Assembly (NCBI RefSeq): GCF_018446385.1
Contig: NC_055990.1
Location: 31,147,891-31,211,890 of the forward strand
Direction of reading: 5' to 3'
From: Zingiber officinale
Lineage: Eukaryota > Streptophyta > Magnoliopsida > Zingiberales > Zingiberaceae
Length of the DNA: 64,000 nt
The translations under genes were made by a program, and so were the position numbers. The notes under the pieces were generated by a model. That model saw nothing but the letters and a program-made list of their open reading frames with translations, was not told the DNA's origin and ran no database searches. This document shows positions 56,466-64,000 of the stretch, one piece after another. Within the stretch, counting starts at the first letter, position 1, and each line of letters begins with the position of its first letter.

Positions 56466-58660
56466 TCACATTCCCTCCACATGCCTATCGAAAGCTTTCG
56501 CCGGAAGGGCCTTAGTGAAAGGATCTGCCAGGTTATCCGCTGATGCAATCTTGGCGATGACAACTTCTCCTCGCTTCACGATATCTCGTATCAGGTGGTA
56601 CTTGCGCTCTATATGTTTACTTGCCTTATGAGCTCGTGGTTCCTTCGAGTTTGCAACTGCACCGCTATTATCACAATAAATTGTGATGATTTTGGGCAAA
56701 CTAGGAATCACATCTAAGTCCATTAGAAAGTTCCTTAGCCATACTGCTTCTTTAGCTGCCTCAGAGGCTGCTACATACTCAGCTTCCATGGTTGAGTCCG
56801 AAACGCATTTCTGCTTAACACTCCTCCATGAAATGGCTCCACCTCCTAAATTAAACACATAGCCTGATGTAGACTTACTGTTATCCCTATCTGATTGGAA
56901 ATCTGAATCCATGTAACCCACAGGGAGCAAATCATCTGCTTGATAAACTAGCATATAATCTCTAGTCCTTCTCAGGTACTTTAATATATGCTTTACTGAT
57001 CAAGCCAATCTGTCACATCCGCTAATCATATTAATAAAATTAGATATCATCTCGTACATAGCATTGCATACATTAGGCTTCCTACAGCCGAAGCATAAGG
57101 AACTGCTTTCATGTCCTCTATCTCTTTTGATGTCTTCGGAGACATCTCTTTAGATAGAGCTATTCCATGCCTAAAAGGTAAGAAACCTTTCTTGGAATCC
57201 TGCATGCTAAAACGAGCAAGGATTGTATCTATATATGAAGCTTGGGACATACACAACATTCTTTTCTTACGATCCCTTATAACTTTGATCCCAAGAATGT
57301 GTGCACAATCTCCTAAGTCCTTCATATCAAATTGTTTGGACAACCATACCCTTACATCTGATAATACCTTGACATTGTTGTCAATTAACAAAATATCATC
57401 TACGTATAGTACAAGAAATACCACCACGTTTCCGTTACACTTCTTGTATACACAAGACTCATCCGGACACTGAATAAATCCATATGACTGGATTACTTCA
57501 TTAAACCGGATGTTCCAAGACCTTGAAGCTTGCTTCAGTCCATAAATGGACCGATTGAGCTTGCATACTAGATGCTCTTTGTCTTTTTCAACGAACCCTT
57601 CTGGTTGCTTCATATGGATGTTCTCTTTAAGACTTCCATTAAGGAAAGCTGTCTTGACATCCATTTGCCAAATCTCATAATCCATATGAGCAGCAATGAA
57701 TAAGAGTATCCGGATAGACTTAAGCATGGCTACCGGTGAAAAGGTTTCCTCATAATCGATTCCCTCTTTCTGAGTGTACCCTTTCGCAACAAGTCTAGCT
57801 TTGAAGGTTTCTACCTTCCCGTCTGTCCCTCTTTTCCTTTTGTAGATCCATTTGCATCCAATGGCTTTTACACCATCAGGTGGTTCTACAAGCTCCCAGA
57901 CCTTATTAGAGTACATAGACTCTATTTCAGAATTCATCGCCTTTTGCCAAGATGCTGCATCTATATCTTGGAGTGCTTCGTCATATGTTCGTGGATCAGG
58001 TTCATGTTTACCCGGGATCAAGTCCGAAGACTCTCCCAAAAACATGAATCTTTCAGGTTGTATCACAACCCTCCCACTACGACGGGGCACAGTCTGTGGT
58101 TGTGTATCATGTGTGACACGTGTTGCAGTCTCTTGTGGTACTTCATCTTGTACTGTTGGTACTGAAGTAGACGTGTCCTCTCTAAGTTCTTCTAAAACAA
58201 CTTTGCTACTGGGCTTGTGATCCATTATATAGTCTTCTTCTAAAAACTGGGCATTGGTGCTAACAATGACCTTCTGGTCTTTAGGACTATAAAATAAACC
58301 ACCTTTCGTTCCTTTGGGATATCCTACAAACACGCGAACTTCTATACGGGATTCTAACTTATCAGCATCTGGTTTCAGCACATGTGCTGGACTACCCCAA
58401 ATCCGAATATGTCTTAGACTGGGTTTTCGCTCATTCCACAATTCTATGGGAGTAGAAGAGACTGATTTAGAAGGTACTAAGTTCAGAACGTATACTGCTG
58501 TTTCCAGAGCATATCCCCAAAATGAATTTGGTAATTCTGAATAACTCATCATCGATCTAACCATCTCCATAAGAGTCCTGTTCCTTCGTTCTGCTACACC
58601 ATTCTGTTGGGGTGTTTCAGGTGCAGACAATTGGGATTGAATCCTGTTACTCTCCGCAAG
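56466..58660 (-). pseudogene. Angela/Tork-type copia pol (integrase end, RT, RNase H)
   Basis: On the minus strand from about 58660: the integrase core end ([19 protein letters not shown] with its catalytic Glu), GKQ-like C-terminal region, RT ([18 protein letters not shown]; catalytic [10 protein letters not shown]) and RNase H (TSGYVFNLGGGAISW; MEAEYVAASEAAKEA; IYCDNSGA; ADPFTKALPAKAF). Order IN-RT-RNase H is diagnostic of copia. The frame 58678-57047 is long and open. Decay occurs between 57046 and 56955 (stops and a small deletion where CTRPDI is expected) before RNase H resumes at 56954. At about 58660 the integrase is abruptly cut by the neighbouring gypsy LTR, so gag, protease and the integrase N-terminus lie right of the window. 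Confidence 0.9.
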
Positions 58661-60201
58661 TGTACGGAAATGTGGCAAGTAATATAAAAGATTATCATAT
58701 CCACAGGGACTGGAATAAGCACTAGAAATGTCTCAATGCGAATTAGCTAAACAACTATCCAATCGTTTCAAAAGCAAAGTAAAGGTAAACAAATCTAATA
58801 TTAAAGATCAACAAACAAGAGTTTAGAGTTTTGGGTTATGATAAAGGAAGATTCTAGGAGTTTCGGTTTCTTTGTAAGATTTTTTGAATGTAAATGGTTC
58901 ACCAATTCTTATCCCTCAATTGCCAAACATGTAGAAAGTTGCCGGTTCCCTCTTGCAATAGACAACCGGCTAAGGACTGAGAAATGTATCTAAATAGGAT
59001 TAATTAGACATGAACCTATGTTGTCCTTACACAGAAGTGCACCTATTACTATGCCTTCCTCGGATATCAACGTAGAAGCCCACGACTCATTAATCTATCA
59101 AGAAACAAGAAGCTAATCATAAAATCCATTCTACTCTCTTGAATATCCCTATTTCCTCTTCAAGATTATCTCTCAAACGTCCTTACACGGGCTTGCACCT
59201 GTCATGTGGATCCCTCGGATGATCGAGCGAGAGTTTATCTTTACAAAGTCCATAAGAAATCCAAACAATCAATCAAGAATGAGAATTAAGCACAAATCAC
59301 CATCAATCATTCAAGATCTAATTGATACAAGCAAGATAATGTCATTGAAACAAGAAAATGGCAAATCCATAAGAGATTACATCAATCCATCATACAAATA
59401 CTCCCTTAATCCTAGAATACAAGATCTACTCCATGAATCGAGAAAGAAAATCCGAAGAAATAGAGATTACAAGCTTTCCTTGAATCCCAATCCAAGAAAA
59501 CAAGAAGAGAGGAAAAAGAAATATGAAGCATGTCTTCTTGGATCCAATCCTTGCTCCGAGTCGAAATCGTCGAGATCTCCCTTAGAATCGCAAATCCTCC
59601 CAAGAATGGGAGGAAACCACCAAATCTTGCTTTCTCCCAAAGGGAGAGTCCCCTTCATGAAGAAGGGTTTAAATAGAGGAGGAATCGGGCGCCACACGGC
59701 CCGTGACACGGTCGTGTGGTCAGCAGCTCCCTCTCGCTGCAGTGTGTGACTCCACACGGCCAGAACCCCTCTGCTCTCTGGAAATGCTACAGTGGTGTGG
59801 TGCACACCACACACTGCTTCTCTGGAAGTCTCACATGGCCGTGTAGATCCACACGGCCTGTAAGGCTTCTGCTCTGGTTGGCTTCAAATCTTGACACGGC
59901 CGTGATGTTCACACGCCATGTCATCTTCCTCTTGTTGGTGCCAAACTCCACGGCCGAGCTCCATACAGGTCAGGTGTGAGGTCTGACGGTGCTTTCTCCT
60001 TCGTTTCCTCAATGCATGCCCAAGATGTAGATTCTTCACCAAATCGACTCCTGTATGAGAAAATGCACAAAAGCAGATCTCGAACCAAAAGAGTAAATAT
60101 GCTAAAAGGAAAGTGGAAGTATAAAATGCATAGATCAAGCATGCTCAAAGTATGTAAATGTGCGTAAAACATGCATAAAGAGTATATAATCTCGCACATC
60201 A
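58661..60201 (-). repeat. 3' LTR of gag-only gypsy element
   Basis: About 1.54 kb; minus strand starts TGATGTGCGAG at 60201 and ends near CCGTACA at 58661. It includes the CCAGTCCCTGTGGATA phrase (RC of about 58701-58716) and repeated CACACGGCCGTGTGG-type palindromes at 59690-59960. The ORF at 59204-59749 has no recognisable domain. The left border is uncertain by about 15 bp. Confidence 0.7.
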
Positions 60202-61502
60202 CACCCCAGACTTAAACCTTTGCTTGTCCTCAAGCAAAATCTGCAATCTAAATTCATATGTTCTACAACACATTCATAAAATCCAATGCACTTTCCTAAC
60301 TCTATCAAAAGTTTCATTAACAAGCTTGATCATGGAAACAAGTAAAGTATGGTTCAAACATAAGAATCTTGTCTTGCAATGTAAAAGTAACTCAACACCC
60401 TTCAAGTTTCAATCCATGTCCTAGTCAAGTCATCATCAAATTTGAATTCCTAATGTTTCCAGTGAAAGACAAGTAACCAGTGATAGGCACTTACTTACCG
60501 TTCACTTGGTTCATATTTCTCAACTAACCCAAGGTCTCAAAGGTGTGCTCAATCTCAAGAGAAACTAAACAGTCATTTCCCCAGTAACCTAACTCGGTCT
60601 CAAAGGGGTGACTTGCTAGATTCCACTCATGACAACTGTTTTTTATATCCCTTATTATTTTTTTTTTTTTTAGTGTTTGCATTGTGCAAAACTTATTCAC
60701 AAATGTACTTTTAGCACACATGTTGGGATATTTTGATTTTTCCAAATGAGCTTTAATGATTTGAGCCTCATCCAGTAACCAAAATGAAAGTTGAGAAATC
60801 ACCATGGAAACCAAGTACTAAACAAACAAGATGAATCATGACTATTTCAATGACATCAACTATTCAAGCATCAAGCACAAGTGTAGTGAAGATAAAATCC
60901 TTAAGGTTGAACCAAAACTAAAACTCATCACCATAAGATTCTTAGCTTATTAATGCTTCCCAAGATAGAAAAAAGAACTACACAAAGTTTACTACTAGCA
61001 TCATTCGAACATCATGAATCAAGACAATAATCGTGCTAACATTTCACTTGAATCCAAGAAAGCATATAAGTGAAGATTTGATGTTCTCAAGATGTATGCC
61101 ACAAAAAATCAAAACAAAATGCAAAATATAAGCAAAAACAAAAACAAACAAAGCAAATCAAATGCATCTACTGCATCCCCCCAGACTTAAATTTTTCATT
61201 GTCCCAATGAAAACTAAAAATAATGTGGAGGAGATTTTAAGAGAAGTTACCAAGTGATGAGCTCCAAATGGTTGACATTCATGTTTTTTTTTTTTAAGAT
61301 ACTCCTCCATCTAATACTCACATTCCTCCACAACTTTGAATTCTACAAAAATAGGATAGATAAGAAAAATTAAGTAGAGGATACATGTTCAGAAATGAAA
61401 CTAGAAAGAACTAAAGACATGAATGAAAACAAGGAAAATGAACTTGGGTTGCCTCCCAAGAAGCGCTTGTTTAAGGTCATTAGCTCGACCACCTCATTAG
61501 AT
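60202..61502. other. Non-coding spacer between gag and 3' LTR
   Basis: No pol domain on either strand. It contains a T-run at 60658-60672, and a second purine-tract-like block, AAGTCTGGGGGGATG on the minus strand (RC of about 61172-61186), resembling the one beside the LTR. The duplicated tract suggests an internal rearrangement or an older LTR border. Confidence 0.55.
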
Positions 61503-63581
61503 TCATCTAAATCTTGCTCTTGGAGGGGTAAGATATTTTAGAACCTTCTTACCAAGGGTTCTTATTATGGAGAGAGCTTTAAACATTGGCATTAAAAATT
61601 GAAGTAACACTCTCTCCATCCTCGTCTTCTTGGAAATTTTTTCAGGTGGTCGAAGACGGTTCAGATTGAGCTTCCAATTATTGGCCCATGTGAAATCTGC
61701 ACATCCAAAAGAAAAACAAATCTCCCACAAGCATGTTATATAGTATAGAGCTAGAACCATATCAAGATAAGATGAATAAGTAATAAAAACTGAATCACAT
61801 CCAACAAAGTCAATTATAGGTACCTCCATAAAGTTTTCCAAAAGATCACAAGAAATACTAACCTTACTTTGTTGAGAAATACCTGAAATTTCTAAACATG
61901 TAGATGTGACTTCCTCTGAATCAAATGATGGTTCTGGCTCTAGCTTAGGTGTTGATGATATCAATGATGGTGATTCTCGAGACTCTACTAGCTCTGTATA
62001 AGTCCCTACACATTGTTCCACAACATGATCAATTCTTAAAACCTCTAAGGGTTGTCTTGACAAAGGTGGTGATCCTTGAGATGCTGCTTCCACAACACAG
62101 CTCCCTACACATTCTTCCATATCATCATCATCAACACATACATCAAAAAATAAACCAACATCTATGTCCTCAATAGGAGAATCAATAACAAGAGGATCAA
62201 TAACTTCACTTGCAGTTTTAAGTTGATCTACCACATCACATTCATCATCTGAAAATTCAATGTCACTATAACACCTTATAAAATTTTGAGGTAGATCTGA
62301 AAACTTATTTACCACTACATTATCAATAAAATCCTCATCTGAAAAATCTTCATCTTCATATATATTCAAAAATCTACACTCAACCATATTAGTGTCACAG
62401 GATTTGCCGAAGTCTTTATTTTCATTGACCCCCACTAACCTTTGTGGAAAAGGAACCCTTAGTGAAGGTCCTGAGAAAGATTGAACTCCCTTTTTCCCAA
62501 ATTCCCTTTGAGCTTTTGGAGGAGGTCCAACTTGCTTATCTAATGCTGGTGTGATTAATCGTTGAGGGAAAGGTACTTCTGGCCTTTGGGAACTTCCTAG
62601 ATAAATGGAATTGAGTTCTTGTGATCTTCTATTATTCTTCTCCTCAATTCTAAACATGTCATTCTTCAGAAGTTCTTCATGATTTTTGCCACTTCTCAAC
62701 CCCACATCATCACACTTTTCATTGGATCTTGACTGTGTAGGAGGGGGATCTTCTTTAAACCATTTTGAAACAATACTATCAAGCTTTGCCCCCAAATGTT
62801 TGAACTCCTCACTCTGTGACTTGTGAATTTCAACATTTTTAGGTGGTTGAATTTCATTTTGTTTGACAGGCTCTCTTACATTTATAGCTTGCACTTTTTG
62901 AATATCTGAGGGAAATTCCATCCAACTTTTGTTCGACCATTCATGGAGGTTCAATGTCACTTGATCAATTAACGTATAAGCTTCATCTACACTTTTGTCC
63001 ATAAAAGAACCTCCAGCTGATGAATCCAATAAAGTCTTGTCTGAGAAAGAAATTCCCCCATAGAATATGTGCAAAATCAACCATTTTTCAAAACCATGAT
63101 GAGGGCACTGTCTTTGAAGACTCTTGAATCTATCCCATGCTTCAAATAATGATTCTCCATATGCCTGAGAAAAATTTGTTATGCAATTCCTCATATACAC
63201 CGTTCTACTTGGAGGGAAAAAATGATTCAGAAATTGTTTCTCCAATTGTTCCCAACTTGTGATGCTTTGAGGACAGAGAGAATATAGCCAAGTCCTTGCT
63301 TTATCCTTGATACTGAAAGGAAATGTCATCAATCGAACTGCATTTGTTGATACTCCTTCGCATTTCACCAAATCACAAATCTCTAAAAATGTTTCAAGAT
63401 GCAGATAAGGACTTTCTGATACTTCTCCTCCAAATTTGTGACCTTGTATCATGAAAATTATCTCTGGGTCTAGTTGGAAACTTTCTACTTCAATTTGAGG
63501 TTGCACAATGGGAGATAAAAATCTTGCAGAAAAGGGTGTAGAAAAATTTCTCATGGTCCTGCTTGACATGTTAGTGCTCAT
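61503..63581 (-). CDS. Gypsy gag polyprotein (gag-only element), 692 aa
   Basis: A single uninterrupted frame from ATG at 63581. The capsid-type gag region covers about residues 40-230: FPFSIKDKARTWLYSL, SWEQLEKQFLNHFFPPSR, FEAWDRFKSLQRQCPHHG and LDSSAGGSFMDKSVDEAYTLID, matching gag of Athila-like plant gypsy elements. A long hydrophilic region follows, with repeated VPFPQRL motifs (about residues 335-345 and 370-380) and acidic clusters (EDEDFSDEDFIDN near 410-422). The C-terminus has a hydrophobic stretch then a basic tail. No zinc knuckle, protease or RT follows. An intact 2-kb frame in a decayed neighbourhood suggests recent activity or selection. The function, packaging of element RNA, is known for gag in general. 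Confidence 0.85.
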   Translation of the reverse strand: MSTNMSSRTMRNFSTPFSARFLSPIVQPQIEVESFQLDPEIIFMIQGHKFGGEVSESPYLHLETFLEICDLVKCEGVSTNAVRLMTFPFSIKDKARTWLYSLCPQSITSWEQLEKQFLNHFFPPSRTVYMRNCITNFSQAYGESLFEAWDRFKSLQRQCPHHGFEKWLILHIFYGGISFSDKTLLDSSAGGSFMDKSVDEAYTLIDQVTLNLHEWSNKSWMEFPSDIQKVQAINVREPVKQNEIQPPKNVEIHKSQSEEFKHLGAKLDSIVSKWFKEDPPPTQSRSNEKCDDVGLRSGKNHEELLKNDMFRIEEKNNRRSQELNSIYLGSSQRPEVPFPQRLITPALDKQVGPPPKAQREFGKKGVQSFSGPSLRVPFPQRLVGVNENKDFGKSCDTNMVECRFLNIYEDEDFSDEDFIDNVVVNKFSDLPQNFIRCYSDIEFSDDECDVVDQLKTASEVIDPLVIDSPIEDIDVGLFFDVCVDDDDMEECVGSCVVEAASQGSPPLSRQPLEVLRIDHVVEQCVGTYTELVESRESPSLISSTPKLEPEPSFDSEEVTSTCLEISGISQQSKVSISCDLLENFMEVPIIDFVGCDSVFITYSSYLDMVLALYYITCLWEICFSFGCADFTWANNWKLNLNRLRPPEKISKKTRMERVLLQFLMPMFKALSIIRTLGKKVLKYLTPPRARFR

Positions 63582-64000
63582 GGATATTCAAGAATAAAAA
63601 GAAAATTATCAAGAATCAAAAACAAGAAATAAAATGCAATATGAAAAGCAAGAAAACGAATGCAGAATTTAAATTGCAAGAAAAAAAGTGCATAATGAAA
63701 ACAAGAAAGAAAAGATAAAAGGAAAAAAAAATGTCTAGAATAATTCATATGCTAAAGATTGCAAGATATGTTTACAAAAGAAAAGAAGAAAGAAACTAGA
63801 TCAAAAGAGAAAACAGAGAAAAGTTAGATTAGAGTGCTAGAAATCAAGAATGCAAAGTTAGAATTAGAATTAGAATTGCAACAAAAAGAATTGTCAAGAA
63901 TGTTATTCAAGAAAAGAAAAACTTACGAAAACAGAATTCTAACAATTAGTTATAACTATGCAAATCAAAAGAAAAAAGGAAAAGTTATGTTTAGTTTAAC
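63582..64000 (-). other. 5' leader of gag-only element
   Basis: A-rich on the + strand (T-rich on the minus strand), without coding potential, primer site or LTR. It is presumably the untranslated leader between the primer site (outside the window) and gag. Confidence 0.6.

Larger units (their letters stand above)
58661..64000 (-). mobile_element. Gag-only gypsy element (Athila/Tat-like), 5' end outside window
   Basis: Inserted in the copia integrase. On the minus strand it has a leader (64000-63582), a single gag gene (63581-61503), about 1.3 kb without pol, a purine tract near 60202-60212 and a 3' LTR (60201-58661). The block around 61455-61480 (GCGCTTCTTGGGAGGCAACCC on the minus strand) and the AGGACAAGCAAAGG phrase before the LTR are familiar from Athila-like plant elements. 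With gag but no protease, RT or integrase, it fits the gag-only non-autonomous class (TR-GAG). The 5' LTR, primer site and matching target duplication lie beyond 64000. Confidence 0.72.

Noticed and set aside
59204-59749. 181-codon ORF inside the gag-only element's LTR
   Set aside because: Within LTR boundaries, no recognisable domain, and the opposite strand is equally open; likely chance.
1-64000. tRNA, rRNA, snoRNA or integrated pararetrovirus sequences
   Set aside because: No cloverleaf-type tRNA, rRNA core or caulimovirid-type movement/coat protein motifs were recognised; tRNA-like words are primer-binding sites.

Overview
This window is plant nuclear DNA made almost entirely of transposable elements, with one resistance-type host gene. 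The evidence is plant LTR-retrotransposon lineages (Tat, Athila-like, Tekay/Del, SIRE-type and Angela/Tork-type copia, a TRIM), a DUF659-type hAT transposon, a CACTA-type element, introns with GT..AG borders, and a coiled-coil NBS-LRR gene without a TIR domain. A large monocot genome is likely and Zingiberales is plausible, but the species cannot be fixed from sequence alone. No prokaryotic or organellar features are present.

Layout. 1-6675: 3' half of a Tat-lineage Ty3/gypsy element (RNase H, integrase, two tandem arrays, a large ANTISENSE gene with a Transposase_28-like domain, polypurine tract, 3' LTR). 6676-8899: AT-rich DNA with a ~270 bp tandem repeat. 8908-12654: a complete but mutated hAT transposon with a perfect 8-bp target duplication (ATAAGAGC). 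14378-17454 (minus): CC-NBS-LRR gene, complete in domain order apart from a one-base deletion in an A-run. 18201-21030: two Tat-type LTRs head-to-tail with 2 bp between them and no internal region, flanked by ATATT. 21036-24260: mostly unassigned, with a perfect 55-bp-arm hairpin at 22381-22529.

24261-41632 is a stack of nested insertions: a copia LTR (minus) holds a SIRE-type element (25480-41332, TSD AATCC), which holds an Angela-like LTR (minus, 26251-40515). That LTR in turn holds a + strand solo LTR of its own kind (27476-30088, TSD GCCGA) and a full-length Tekay/Del gypsy element (30308-39749, TSD ACTGC, two ~2.3 kb LTRs, tRNA-Met primer site, gag-pol with chromodomain and several premature stops).

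41633-49263 is a CACTA-type element. It has lost any recognisable transposase and carries an exon of an actin-depolymerizing factor (ADF) gene plus exons of a Ulp1-like (C48) protease; a gypsy solo LTR (45988-48717, TSD ACAGT) sits inside it. 49583-52400 is the 5' end of an Athila-like gypsy element (minus; gag remnant, tRNA-Asp primer site, LTR). 52401-53059 is a complete 659-bp TRIM (TSD GTTAT). 53216-54045 is the start of another SIRE-type LTR, broken by an Angela-like copia (minus, 54046-58660). That copia is broken in its integrase by a gypsy element (minus, 58661-64000+) that has a gag gene but no pol between gag and its 3' LTR, i.e. a probable gag-only non-autonomous element.

No element with an intact autonomous coding set is visible. 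The coding history is one of decay by nonsense transitions, single-base indels, internal deletion and repeated nesting. The features most worth follow-up are the LTR-LTR pair, the ADF/Ulp1 gene capture, the antisense gene in the Tat element, the 55-bp hairpin, and the recurrence of different short palindrome clusters in the regulatory parts of unrelated elements.
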